Position numbers and translations under genes: made by a program. The notes under the pieces were generated by a model that searched no databases, had not been told where the DNA came from, and worked only from the letters and a program-made list of their open reading frames with translations. A stretch of DNA of 64,000 bases from Cotesia glomerata (lineage: Eukaryota; Arthropoda; Insecta; Hymenoptera; Braconidae), in NCBI RefSeq assembly GCF_020080835.1, contig NC_058165.1:8655771-8719770 (forward strand), in the 5' to 3' direction. This document shows, piece after piece, positions 25,520-37,790 of this stretch; the first letter of the stretch is position 1; each line of letters starts with the position of its first letter.

Positions 25520-26960
25520 ATGGAGTATCCAGTAATTGGAATAGTACTTGTTGGTGCAGTTCGAAATTTATTGGAATCTTCAGACGAAGATGATTCTAGC
25601 GATGATGAAGATTTCATCTATTGTTTTGGAAATCGTACAGGACAAGGTATCATTCCAAGAACCCAAAAATTATGTCGAAAATACGGTTTTTCGAATGACT
25701 GATGAAACTTTTAAAAGTCATTTTCGGTAAGACATGTATTTTTACCCAATTAACTGATGATAATTATTTTTCAAAACTTAAATATTTAAATTATTGTTAA
25801 TTTCTAATATTACATCTTTATTTGTAAATCAATTATAGTATGAGGCGCGAAACTTTTGAATTTCTTATAAATTTACTCGGACCCGACTTACAAAAACAAT
25901 CTGTCCACTTTGGCAGACATCCTATTTCTGTCGAAAAACAGCTTCTTCTGAGTATTTGGACCATGGCAACACCAGATTCTTACAGGTACATTATTCACGT
26001 TCCTTTAATCTTATTCTAAAGATCTTCAAGAAGTTGAAAATTGATGTTCAATAGAATAGCTTACTATTTTATTAATTTTACAGATCAGTATGTGATCGTT
26101 TCGATGTCGGAAAAGCAACAGCTTGGAGAACTGTTTGGAAAGTAGTCAAATCAATATATAATTATCTACCTGTCTACATAAAATGGCCTACTCGTGAAGA
26201 AGCGAGGATAACATCAAATCATATATATCGAAAGTACGGATTTCCGAATGTATTGGGAGCGATCGATGGAACACACATAAGAATTGCTCAGCCCAAAGAA
26301 CACCATGCCAGCTATATTAACCGCAAAGGATTTCATTCTATTCAAACTCAGGTTTTTAAAACAATCAAATTTATATTGATGACCTATATATTTACCTAAC
26401 TTGTTGAAATAAACTTAATTTTATAATTTCAGCTAGTATGTGATCACAAATTGAAAATTATTCATGCGTACTGTGGTCAAGCAGGCTCAGTCCATGACGC
26501 TCGTGTTTTCCGACTGTCAAATTTACAAAATTGTTGCACACCAGAATTTTTTCCTGATGATACCCACTTGTTAGGAGACAAGGCTTACAGTATTCAACCT
26601 TGTATAATGGTACCTTATCGAAATAATGGTAACTTCAATCAAGATTCATTGCGATACAACACAATACATTCAAGTGCTCGTATGATGATAGAACGAGCAA
26701 ACGCTTTATTAAAAGGAAGATTTCGTAGTTTGTTGGATAAACTGCCATTCAAAAGAACGGACTTAATACCATATTACGTAATTGCTTGTTGTATTTTGCA
26801 CAACATTTGCATTATGAGAGATGATTTGATCGACATCCCAATACTTGTGAATCATGAAGTTCCAGTAATGGATGTAGATATTGAAATGAACAATGACATG
26901 AAAGTTGCTGGAATGGAGAAAAGAGAAAGGTTGAAAAATTTTATTAATAATAATGTATAA
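25520..26960 (+). CDS. Harbinger transposase (HARBI1-like DDE nuclease)
   Basis: Exons 2-4 read cleanly: 25841-25985, 26084-26352 and 26433-26960, ending TAA. The DDE triad is visible as VLGAIDGTHIRI (first Asp), LLGDKAYS (second Asp) and ARMMIERANALLKGRFRSL (Glu). A helix-turn-helix part precedes it (FDVGKATAWRTVWKVV). Exon 1 begins near the ATG at 25520 with an acidic ESSDEDDSSDDED segment. Its frame does not join the later one: the continuation NYVENTVFRMTDETFKSHFR lies in the next frame, so a small indel near 25660-25670 breaks the gene. The enzyme would cut and paste the element at TWA-like sites. It is probably inactive now, but recently so. Confidence 0.85.
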
Positions 26961-27553
26961 ATTTTTAAACTTTAGTCATACATGCATACTAATCAACTGA
27001 AAATTGAATTTTGCACATTAATTGAAAAAAGCAGATTTTTAAATCGACTTATATGTAAAAAAAATTGTAAATTTTATTGCGAATTTGTGTTTTCCTTAAA
27101 TATTTCCACAACAAAGTGTATTCTCCTAATTTTGGAAAGAAAAATTGATGAAAAAAAGTTATATCATTGTAAGTTTTATCACGTTCATATATTTTTATTT
27201 CATCTTACAATATATATTTTGATATACCTTCTATAATATATGTAATGTTATTATTTTAATAAATCTTTAAAAAGTATAAAAATATGAACCTCTTCAGTTT
27301 GTACTTTTTTTTTTGTTTACTTCAACATTAACATAGATATGTTATAATAAAAAACAATAAAATAAAGACAACTACATTTAAAATATGAATACTTCAAATT
27401 TTTATAGCTAATATTTTTCTTAAAGATACTTAACTTTTTTGTAAATAATAAAATGTAAAAGAATATATTTTTTGTACGTAAAAAGTAAGTTCAGTCTTTG
27501 ACGTTCTCTCAAGCATGTTTAATAAACAAAAAAAAACGCCGTTCATCTGAAAA

Positions 27554-29267
27554 TCACGAATCTCCATGTCTTTTTGTTAGATGATCCACAAGCTTATTAA
27601 GAGCACCAGATAATTGAGCTATTGATGCAATTTTCTCACGATGATGTTGTTGGCGAATTTCACTATTTTCCTTTTTAGCTGCAAGTAATTCTTCACAGTA
27701 GTTAGTTAAAGTTTTTTGACGCTTTCGTGGTGGGCTGATAACGTCAGGATCTAAAAAACGCCAAAAATTTTATTTTTGCTAATCATGTTGCGAGTTTATG
27801 AAATATGAAAAGAGTAAATTTGAATAAATTTCTTCTAAATTTTATATCACATTAAAAATTATTTTACAAAATTAATTAATGTAAATACCCATTTTGTTGG
27901 TAGTATTTGATCCAGCAGTAGACAGAGGTTTTACCCACGGCTGCTCGCCAAATACTTCTTCCATTTCCTACAAATTAACAAAGGTAAAATATTTGCAAAA
28001 ATTTTGGAAAGTATGAATAGAAAAAATGATTAGTTTTTATTATTACATCGTAGAAAGGCCATGTCATCGGTGCATTCCCAGATGTTTTCTGGCTATCTTT
28101 TAAACTTTTATAACGACGTTTAAGCGTCTCCCATTTAGTTTTACATTTTTCCGCAGGAATAGGCGGCAAACCCTGCTGATTAAGGGTTTCGTTGATTTTC
28201 GTCGCAATTTTGACCCAAACATCGCCATTGGTGATATTTGCATCCAGAAATTCAAGCTGGTATTCTTTATAAATCTCAATAAGAAGTAAAACTTCATTTT
28301 TGCTCCAATTCTTGACATCTAAAATTTGATGATAACAATATATTTAATACAAATATTTAAAAAAGTAACGGACTAATATTTGATGTTGATAAAATTTTAT
28401 GAGATTGAAGTTGACCGAACTTTAGAAAATTACAAGAAATTTCACTTAACAAATAAATTAATACAAATAAGAAAATTGAATAAATTGAGGAAGTGGTAAT
28501 TTAAAAATTTACTGATAGAAACTATTTAAAATCCAATCTCCGCAATTCATTTATAGGACAAAACAAAAGAACTTTCAAATCCTGTTGATTCATTAATTGA
28601 AAATATAATTGTTCGGCTTTCAGTATTACTTACCTGCACCTTTATTATTGTCATCTTTGTTATTTCTTTCTTTACCCGATAACTTTGTAGCCTTCGGTTT
28701 GTTAAAAGATTTTCCAGCCGTTGACTTCGTCTGAGAAGTATCAAAAGATGTCGAAGATGTATCGGAAAATGTTGCAGCTCCTGACGAGCCGGCTTCGGAC
28801 GGAAATTCATTTTCTTTTTCGAATTCTTTCGAATCATACCTTTGGGCATATGTCGGCATAGGACGATCAAATACAAAAAATTCTGTGAATAGATTAAATA
28901 CAATATTAGAAAAATCAGTCTATACATATTATACCTGATTTTTGGATACAATAGAGGTATTCATAGTGGTTATATACGATAATCATTTGTAAATTATCAA
29001 TATAACATATTTTAATTAATTTCACATTTTACCTTTATTTATACAATACTCCAAAAAGTTGAGTAGCAAACATCGTATCTACAAAGTAAAATGAAAAATT
29101 ATTATAACAAAATAAGGTTATGTATTTACTTTTGAAATATTTACATATATACAAACAATGGCAAATTTACCGGTCTTTGCACGATTAAAAATTTCCTGCG
29201 TAACTTTCAGCTCGTATTGAACATTTTCAACACAGTCTAATAAGGTTAATTTTTGCAATTCTTCCAT
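27554..29267 (-). CDS. Harbinger accessory Myb/SANT-like protein
   Basis: Minus-strand exons include one starting at ATG 29267, a Ser/Thr-rich exon around 28633-28900 (FSDTSSTSFDTSQTKS), and the trihelix-type domain at 28100-28320 (KNWSKNEVLLLIEIYKEYQ ... VWVKIATKINE). The domain continues through EKCKTKWETLKRRYKSLKDS and PMTWPFYDV. The C-terminal exons hold VISPPRKRQKTLTNYCEELL and a helix ending at TGA 27554-27556. Family members bind the transposon ends and bring the transposase into the nucleus. The 5' exon joins were not settled, and one route gives an early stop near 29045. The later frames are open. Confidence 0.7.
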
Positions 29268-29866
29268 TGTTTTATTAAATCCAAATTAATTACAGAACTT
29301 TATAACTTTGGGATTAAACTGTAGGTATTGTTTATAAAACGTTAGACACTCAAGTGGTTTTGACTGATCACGTGATCAAAGTACTGCGACTACCTTACCT
29401 CGAAAACGCCAGTGCTCACAGTAGAATATGGCGACGATTTATGACGTCATATATTTCCCTAGGGTACTGCGGCAGTATACTGGCAGTCCATAACGGAACG
29501 AATTTTTCCACAGTGATAGCACTGTGCAGTGCTCGCAGTGCATATCGGAACATACCCATAACCTAATAAGCGAGAGATAGTGACTTGGCAACGTTGCACT
29601 GCGCGGGAAGTTCAAAATACAGTAGAAGCCCAACAAATTCAAATAACTATAAAAACTTAATGGATATAGGTTAAGCACAAATTTACTGTATAGGAAAAAT
29701 AAATATGTAAAATAATAAATAGTATAAATCAAGAATATAGCTACAATATAAATATAATAAATATTTATTTATTTAAAAGTACATTTTTCAATAAATATTT
29801 TATAAAGGCACTTATTTAAAATAAGTTATTTTTAATTTTAGAAGAACATTAATACTACTAATTATT

Positions 29867-30440
29867 TTATTCTTTTTTAGAAACTCTTCCTTTCTTAAAA
29901 TTATTTTTTTTTGGTTTCTTAACTGAGTTTTTTGGTAATTGTTTTAAAAAGTCTAAGACGTTCATTATAATATCTTTCTTTTTTGTTATTCTTACTTTGT
30001 TATTTAGTTTTTCAGTAAACAATTGCACGATAGCTTCATCACCTCCTTGTTTAAATATTTGTTTCAAAGAATCAACTGAAATATCATTCATAGCTAATTT
30101 TTTATACATATTCAACGAAATAATATCTTTCAAGTCTGTTAATACTTTTAAATTATGTTTTGTTTTATTTGCATCAGATAGTTCTTGCAAATAAACGTCA
30201 CATTTTTTATAACAAGTGAATAAATTATTTTTTAAATTTAATATTTCCACTGAATTCTGTAAAGTTAGAACGTCATAAGCTGCATCATGGAATGATTGTT
30301 GTTCATCATCTGAATTTTTTAAAAAATCTTGACTGAGACTAATTTAAATTTACCAGGACCTTTTCTATCACCCAAGACCGATCGAAATATTGCTAAAGTA
30401 AAATCTGCCATTCTTTTGCCGCGAAGTCATTATTTATTAT
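29867..30440 (-). pseudogene. Fragment of a DEDD-type 3'-5' exonuclease-like protein
   Basis: A 127-codon frame (29867-30250) is preceded on the same strand by GDRKGPGKFKL and SFHDAAYDVLTLQ. That last segment resembles the final exonuclease motif of the DEDDh superfamily, with its H-D-A-x-x-D pattern. A frame change lies near 30335-30350. The C-terminus is basic (KKPKKNNFKKGR). The N-terminal catalytic motifs are absent from the window, and the piece lies in transposon-rich DNA. It looks like a truncated gene carried or left by an element. Confidence 0.5.
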
Positions 30441-30724
30441 TTGCAGTCTCCAACTATACGTAACCTTAAAATTATTTCAAAACATTAAATTTTTCTACAA
30501 CACATGTCTCAAGGGCAAACGATTCTGAGCGAGAATGCAACGTAGCCAAGTCAAAAAAAAAGACGCAGTGGGATTATTTCTCTACTTCTGCGCATGTGAG
30601 AGGAGGCGCAAAAGTGTACTGCATCTCAACTACTTCGTATTGTAGTTATAATGCTTTACATTGGGGCAAATGGGGGGAAATTTTTCTGAAAGTTGAGAAC
30701 CGTTGTAGGGTAATACCTCCTTAA

Positions 30725-31470
30725 CATGTGACATATCAGAGTCAAAAATTAACATATAATAATATTATTTTAAAAATATGTCTGTTGAATCGTGTTTCTC
30801 GAAGAGTATTTATTTGGATCCTGAGTCTGGAAAACAATATCCCATGTGGGTTTCAAAAGAAACGCAAGAAAAAATACAATCAGGTAATTTGCACAATGAA
30901 TTTTTTCTGTACTAAAATCATAACTTTCATGATGAAACTAAAATTATCCGACAGCAAAAAATTTTTATTTTGTTTTTTATTAATTGAACTAGAATTCAAA
31001 TTTGCGCGCGCAAGCGCGCGCCTCATATTTATGGTCATGATATATTTATGTGTAGTTTATATATATTATATTCACTTTCAACCAATCAGAATGAGAATAA
31101 ATATTTTCAACCAATCACATCACGAATAAATTGGTTTCACATACATTTCATCTCAATTTTATTATGGGATTAGCAATCAAAAAATATTTTTAAAAAATTG
31201 TATGTTTAGTTTTTCAAATTTTTTACATGTGGAATTTTTTCTTTCGATTTTTTTTGTAATAATTTTATTAATAAAAATTATTCTCAAAATTGTCAGCTGT
31301 CTGATAATTTTATTTTCATGCTTTCATGATCAAATTTGATATAAATTTTAGAGAATTTGAGATAAACTCAACGAAATATTTACAAATAATTTATATTCTT
31401 GGTCCTAAATTCTCTAAAATTTTATCTTAATGTAATAATTGAATTAATTAAATAATTTATGCATGATATA
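30725..31470. other. No gene seen
   Basis: Contains a GCGCGCGCAAGCGCGCGCC palindrome near 31003-31022 and, at 31170-31320, another copy of the GTCAGATGTCTG repeat family. The open frame at 30728-31129 has no sign of protein-like composition. Confidence 0.4.
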
Positions 31471-31472
31471 TT

Positions 31473-32282
31473 ATGTTTTTTGACTTAGATAAAACCTTTT
31501 CTTTAAAACTCTTCAACTGGGCAAAAACTATGCATACCAACAATTCCGGAAACGATGAAATTTTTTATCTTGGTGAAGAAAGCTTCAACATACTAGATGT
31601 AACCAAAGAATCACGTCAAATTAATAATGATGATAATAATAATAATGATAATGATTTCGATATGAGAGAATTTATTTCTTTCAACTCAACTATTTCAAAA
31701 TCTACTCAAAATTCTAATGAAGCAGTTCAACAAAGTGATTGTCGCTGTTCTACAAGACAAAGTAAAGAAAAATATAGCCGGAAATATAATGGTAGTTTAG
31801 CATTAATCAGGAGTTATGGATTTCACTATGAAGAAAAAAATCATCCAATGAAGAAAAAATTTTTTTGGAATAACATCGCGAACGATCTAATAAGTCAAAA
31901 ATACAACGTTAATGAAAAACTCTGTCAGACTAGATGAAATAGTCTTTATCAGTTACAAACAATGTAAAGACAGAACTGGACGTCCTCCTGAGCAGTTAAC
32001 TTTTTATGAAGAAATACATGAAATTTTGGGAAGCAGGCCAACAAATTCATCGCCGCACTCTATAAGCTCATTGCCCAAGAAATTACAAGACGATGATAAG
32101 GAAAATAAAACTGATAATAATCAAATCAAATCAAAAAGTAAAAAAAAAAATCTATTGAAGATGACAATGAAAGAATGCAGTATAAAAAACTCAAGCTTGA
32201 ATTAGAGAGAGAAAAGTTGCAAATTCAAAAGAAAAAGTGTCAATTAATTAAAAAATATCTCCAATTAAAAAAAGGTTCCTAA
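31473..32282 (+). pseudogene. Decayed trihelix (Myb/SANT-like) DNA-binding protein
   Basis: The order of parts is an Asn/Asp-rich stretch, then a trihelix-like domain (LALIRSYGFHYEEKNHPMKK, FWNNIANDLISQKYN), then CKDRTGRPPEQLTFYEEIHEILGSRP, and finally a charged coiled coil (KLKLELEREKLQIQKKK) ending at TAA 32280-32282. Three breaks separate them: a TGA where the family would have Trp (31934-31936), a frame change near 31950, and an indel in the A run near 32137-32147. It resembles accessory proteins of DNA transposons and some host regulators. No transposase is adjacent. Confidence 0.6.
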
Positions 32283-32459
32283 TAAAGAAAAACCGAGTTA
32301 CGAGTTCTTATTAAATGTATATAACTTAAATATTTATTTTGCAATCAACTTGATAATTAACTGTTACCCATACAATTGATTGATTATTTATATTTATAAA
32401 AATATAAAGTTAATTGAAAATGTATTAGTTAAATAAATGAAAAATTGATAATTGTTTTA

Positions 32460-33085
32460 TTTTTGGTAATTTCGTCCAATGGTTTTTATTTTTTCTCTCT
32501 TCAACTTTGGGTTTTGGTTTCAATAAATTATTTCACTCTTTAAAAAAAAAAAAAAAAATTCCGTAAGTTGTTTTTGTATGAATTAATTCAGTTACGATTA
32601 GAAATTTAATAATTTATAATTAATAAACAGTCAATAACAAAATTAGTTTCCACGTATTTTAAAAAACAAGAATGTAACCATTAGAGATTTTAATGAATTA
32701 TTTAATCAACGACATTATGCCCAAACATTTGATGAAAAACATCCTGTCTTCTGTTTTCAATGTTTAAAATTACATTTTCATTGTTCATATTTTCACTTTC
32801 ATTATCGCTACTATCTTCATTTCCATCTTCAGAATCATTTTCACTATCATTTCCCTGGCGGTTTCGGCGACACGGTGAAAGCACGGTCGATTGACGATTG
32901 TTTCACGGTCGTTTCACTGTATAAAGTTCGTTCTTACCGAGCGGTTTGTCAGTCAGCATCGGATACCGTTGTGAACGATGTCTACTATAAATTTATCGAA
33001 TATATACGGTGCATACGCAAGTGAATCTACGACGTTATGACCGACACTGTACGCTCAATATACTGTCGGAATACGATAATTTTAC
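32460..33085. other. Probable transposon end with a short acidic frame
   Basis: On the minus strand a 60-codon frame (32702-32884) encodes an acidic tail (SENDSEDGNEDSSDNES), perhaps the C-terminal end of an element protein. Beside it, CACGGTGAAAGCACGGTCGATTG-like words and TTTCACGGTCGTTTCAC suggest subterminal repeats. No element boundaries were found. Confidence 0.3.
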
Positions 33086-33089
33086 ACTA

Positions 33090-33215
33090 CTGTCACGGAC
33101 AATAAAATAAAAAAAAATATTTCGGGCAGTCTAGACCGGGGCTCGAACCCGACTCATTTAGTTGCGCGCCAGAGACTTTACCAGTTCGGCTATATGAAAC
33201 ACTGTTCGAAATGGT
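33090..33215 (-). mobile_element. tRNA-derived SINE
   Basis: On the minus strand the polymerase III A box (TAGCCGAACTGG, 33181-33192) and B box (GGTTCGAGCCC, 33139-33149) are at tRNA-like spacing. The cloverleaf does not close well and a T-rich non-tRNA tail follows, so a SINE fits better than a working tRNA gene. Confidence 0.6.
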
Positions 33216-34336
33216 TAAATCAGTCAGCTCATAAAGTGTCAAAACCAAGTCATTTTTTTTCATTGTACAGATAAAAATAGCTTAAATAAATTTATATTTT
33301 TTCCATGACTTCAAAATAATAATCGTAATAAATGATTCAAATTTTTGATGATTACGAAAATCTGGATTTCGAAATTACGGTGAAATTATTAACTGTATAA
33401 AAAAAGATCTGAAAAAGAAATTGTTAAAAAAAATATCTCATAATAATTTTTCTTGATAACAAACAATTTTTCCGTAATTTTGAAATTAAAGTTTTCGTCT
33501 CTAAAAAAAAAAAAAATCGTGTGTGTCAGCTCCGACGCACGACTGGAGTTTACTCCTTACGAACGATTATAACATATTAGTAAATAATGTTAAATAAAAT
33601 TTACCATTATATTACTCGAAGCATACATGATACATTTATTTACATTAATTATACAATTAATTTGTCAAAATAGCTAACTCTATTAATTTGTTAATATTTT
33701 TAAATCGCAAATTAATATCGATAGATATAAATAAAAAAATTATGTGTAAACTCCAGTAAACTCAAAAAATTGTTTAAGGAACAATTTTTCTTTTAAAAAT
33801 CATTATTTGTATCAAAGATTGAAATTTCATATAAAAATTTTCAATCATCTTATGGACAACGCATTTGTTGATAACAATTTTTTAAACAATAAAAGGTAAA
33901 AATTTAAAAAAGTTATTTCCGTGCAGCTTCTGACAACATAAAAACGGATCATTAATCAAAAGCTAGAATTCTAAATAAATTTACATGAAAATAAATTTAA
34001 TTATTTGTCAGAAGTTTTTAACAGACATTCAATATATTTTCTATAGACTTCACTTTGTTTCAATAAACATATGAAAATGAAAGGTAATTTATCGCATAAA
34101 TTAATTTATGATTTATTAATTAACAGATTTATGGAGGTAATTATGATAAAAGAACATAATTGAAACAATGAATTCAAAAATTCAAATACAAAAGTTTTAA
34201 TATAATTTCTTTGAGATTAGCATTAGACGTCATAGTAAACAGTGACAGGCTTCCTCACTTTTCGTCTATGCTACTTTGTATTGACGATATTTTTTCTTTA
34301 TTAAAATCTACTGTGACATTGTGACATGGATTTTAA

Positions 34337-34436
34337 NNNNNNNNNNNNNNNNNNNNNNNNNNNNNNNNNNNNNNNNNNNNNNNNNNNNNNNNNNNNNNNN
34401 NNNNNNNNNNNNNNNNNNNNNNNNNNNNNNNNNNNN
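34337..34436. other. Assembly gap of 100 N
   Basis: A run of exactly 100 N, the usual placeholder for a gap of unknown size. The left end of the inverted-repeat element that follows may be partly missing. Confidence 0.99.
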
Positions 34437-35069
34437 CTCTATATAACGACACTGAAAGAACCGTGCATTTTATGGCGTTATAGAGTTGTCGTTAAATGGA
34501 GAAAAGAAAAATTTGGAAAACGGATGTTTATAATAAAATATGATTTTCGTGTAGTTTTGAGCTCTCCGAGCTCAAAAGTGTGATAGAAGTTTAATAAAAA
34601 CATATTTTTTGAATTTTCAAACCGCAATAATTTTTGAATAAATAGACCGATTTTCACGAGGTTGGCGGCATTCTACGCAGTTTTTTGAATTCTATAATAT
34701 ATTTTCAAACGCAAATTGATCAGACTGGAAATTTTGGTGTAATTCTAAAAAAACACTTTTTTTCGATTTCTTCCGTCAACATTAACTCACGAACGAATCC
34801 GGCCGATTTTGGTGACCAACTTGGTGGCGATTGATGTGGATTTTCGATGTTAAGGGCTGATTAGTTTTTAGAATTGATCAGTCAAGCCGTTTGAAAGGTA
34901 ATAAAAAAAACGACATTTGAAAAATTTTTTTTCGCAGTTTTTTTAAGATTTCTCAAAATCTATCGGTCCGAATCGGTCCAACTTGTATCCAAAAATCTAA
35001 GTTTAGTCGAGCCCTTTCGAATGGCACCATCCGCGATCAAATCGGCCAAACCGTTCAAAAGTTATGAGA

Positions 35070-35160
35070 GGTTTACATACATACATACTTACATACATAC
35101 ATACACGACCATGCATACATCCATACATACGCATACATACATGCACACACACACACTTTT
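35070..35160 (+). repeat. CATA/CACA microsatellite
   Basis: ACATACATAC-type tetranucleotide repeats with a few substitutions, ending in an ACACACAC run. Confidence 0.9.
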
Positions 35161-35899
35161 ATGCAGACACCATCGCAGGAATAGTCAGGGAAGCCTTTTT
35201 TAGGACCTGAAAACATCGAGATCACGATGAAAAGACCGTTTTCGAAGAACGGGGTAAAACAATAACTTCCCGATTTTTGAAAATTTTCAATTTTCTTAGA
35301 GGAAGTTAAAAACTCCCAAAGGGAACTAAGGCTTCAGGGTCTAAAATTTTGGTAAATAACTAAAAAATAATAATCTCTCGAAAGAGCTCAAAAAGCATAG
35401 AAAAGCTGTCTCTTTAAAGATTCAGAGAGGCTCAAAATAACACACAAATTGTACATTTTTTGAGGTCGGAGAGCTCAAAAAATCATTAGTGCAATTTTAA
35501 GTACCTGGGTAATACAATTAGCGGAAAAGTTGCACGGATGGCCTTCAGGGTCTACCAAGACTTTCTAATTTTTTTTTTTATAAAGAGGTGGCCTAAATTT
35601 GTTTGTACAATTTTTGGTTGAATATTTCATGAAAAAGTCATAAATTTTATATTAACTTATTATTATATCGGGACTTAGATTGACTTGGGTGTAAAATTTA
35701 CATAAAAAATAAAACAATCTATTTAATTTAATTTTTTCCCTTGTATGACGTTTTAGAAAACCTTAACGATAAAAATCAAATTTCTAAAAGTTGATTAACT
35801 TCATTATTACGAGAATTTGAAATCAATTAACACCCTCATATTGCTGAATAGCTTATTTTTTAATTGTTAATTAACAATTTTTTTTTAAAAAAAAAAAAA

Positions 35900-37080
35900 A
35901 AAATTAAAAAAAAAAAAAAAAAGTTCTCCATAGAGATAGGATATCTTGCAATAATTGATAAAATTTTTAATCGTTTAATATCCTACATTGTTGGAAAAAA
36001 ATTTTTAATTGTTAGCACTAACTATTTTTTTAAACAAATAGAAAAATAGGAAGTATTTTCTTAAAAAAGCTTTATCCACACGATAGGATATCTTCACGAT
36101 TCATGAAATTCCTTCGAAATCGTTTGATACCTACATTGCAGAAACAAGTTTTTAATTATTCACTAACCACTTTTTTTTAACAAATGGAAAAATTAAAAAA
36201 AAAAATTAGGAAAACGGTTGACCCTAAAGGCCATCTCTGCAACTTCCCGCTAATTTCGTTAATACCTGGGTGCCTAAAATTGCACCTATATACGAAGATT
36301 TTGAGCTCTTCATGAAAAAAATCAAATTTCTGAAAGTTGATTAACTCATTTGGAAATTTGGAATCAATTCATACCTATATTGCCGAATCGATTTTTTAAT
36401 TGTTAACTAACTATTTTTTCAAACAAATAGAAATATTCAAAAAAAAAGGTTCACACGATAAGATATTTTTACGATTAATGAAATTTCGAATCGATTGATA
36501 CCTATATTGTGGAATCGATTTTTTAATTGTTAACTAACTATTTTTTGAAACAAATAGAGAAATTATTTCAAAAAAAAGTTTGTCCACACCATAGGATATC
36601 TCTACGATTTATGAAATTTTGAAACGTTTGATACCTACATTGTGGAAATAAATTTTTAATTATTAACTAACTATTTTTTTAAACAAATAGTAAAATTAAA
36701 ACAATAAAAATTTATCCACACGATAGGATATCTTTACGATTCATGAAATTCTAAATCGTTTGATACCTACACTGTGAAAACAAAATTTTAATTGTTAACT
36801 AACTATTTTTTTAAACAAAGAAAAATTAAAAAAAAAAAACGTTCTCCACACGATAGGATATCTTTACGATTTATAAAATTCTGAATCATTTGATGCCTAC
36901 ATTGTCGAATTGATTTTTTAAAAGTTTAACTTATTTTATTATAAAAAAAAAAAAATTAGTTAACATTTTTAAAAAATCGATCTTTTTTCGATAGGTTTTC
37001 TGGACGATTCATGAAATTTGGAGATCGATTGATACCCTGATATTATGGGATCGATTTTTTAAAAGGATTAATTAAGACTC
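35900..37080 (+). repeat. ~125-bp tandem array
   Basis: The phrase CACACGATAGGATATCTTTACGATTCATGAAATT, then TTTGATACCTACATTGTGGAA and TTAATTGTTAACTAACTATTTTTTTAAACAAATAG, repeats about seven times with a period near 125-130 bases. One interruption at about 36205-36350 carries a piece of a neighbouring repeat. It is non-coding. Confidence 0.75.
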
Positions 37081-37574
37081 TAGAAAAAACAAAAAGTTAC
37101 ACAAAATAGAAAATAACTCCGAGTTTCTGAGCGGCCGCTTACTATGTTTGTTATTATTTTTGCCTCAAATTATAATTATTTCCCCATTTTTATCCGGACA
37201 ACGGTTTGAGGGGAATGGCGCACGTGCACTGTCTCCGGATCGGGGATCGGATCATCGAGTCCCCGTAGAGATCATGCATTTTTAAACTTGTAAACCTAAA
37301 TTTTCGCACTAAAAAATTTTTTTTTCAAAATCTCTTTTTTTCATATCGATCTCTCTGTTGCAGGGAAAATTTCTTTAATATGAAAAAAATAATTTTTATC
37401 TAATTCTAACTATTTTTTAATGCAGAAATTCAAAAAACTAAAAAATTATTCAAAATAAATTCAAAAAATTTTGCGAGCTTAGCTGGATTTTTGCTTATAG
37501 AAGACAAAAAGCTATAATTAAAAAAAAATGTAAATCAATTGATTTTTCGCGGAGTTACAGCTGCCATTTGTTTA

Positions 37575-37790
37575 TGAGCGCTTGAGCGGGAACCGCGTTT
37601 TTTATTAAAAAATTAATATTTAGAGATATAGATATATTTCAATAAATTCCTTTAAGACCATCTATAATACATAAAGGTAATAATTTACAAATGGACATCT
37701 CATAGAGTGTGCGCACTATAATTATGAGCGCTTGAGCGGAACCGCGTTTTTTTTTAAAAAATTAATATTTCGTAAACTATTGGTCGTAGA
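37575..37790 (+). repeat. Local duplication, ~145 bp
   Basis: GCGCTTGAGCGGGAACCGCGTTTTTT followed by AAAAAATTAATATTT occurs at about 37578 and again at about 37726 with one G missing. It forms part of the interior of the large inverted-repeat element. Confidence 0.6.

Larger units (their letters stand above)
25094..29557. mobile_element. PIF/Harbinger DNA transposon, near complete
   Basis: The ends are inverted repeats, GGGTATGTTCCGATATGCACTGCGA on the left and its complement on the right, flanked by ATA on both sides (25091-25093 and 29558-29560). Such 3-bp duplications are typical of this superfamily. It carries the two genes that autonomous members have: a DDE transposase on the plus strand and a Myb/SANT-like protein on the minus strand, in convergent orientation. 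Confidence 0.88.
24708..30724. mobile_element. Candidate larger TTAA-bounded element holding a Harbinger insertion
   Basis: TTAAGGAGGTAT at 24708-24719 is mirrored by ATACCTCCTTAA at 30713-30724. Inside the right part lies a broken exonuclease-like frame (29867-30440), and GGCAACGTTGC occurs at 29586. Similarity between the ends beyond about 12 bases is not clear, so these may be ends of two different copies of one family. Confidence 0.35.

Noticed and set aside
30728..31129. 133-codon open frame on the plus strand
   Set aside because: Low-complexity composition, no homology recognised, and it ends beside a repeat copy. It is probably chance.
33129..33200. Functional tRNA gene on the minus strand
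   Set aside because: Promoter boxes are good but the cloverleaf is poor and a T-rich tail follows.
34326..34583. Open frame of 85 codons
   Set aside because: It spans the 100-N gap, so it is meaningless.
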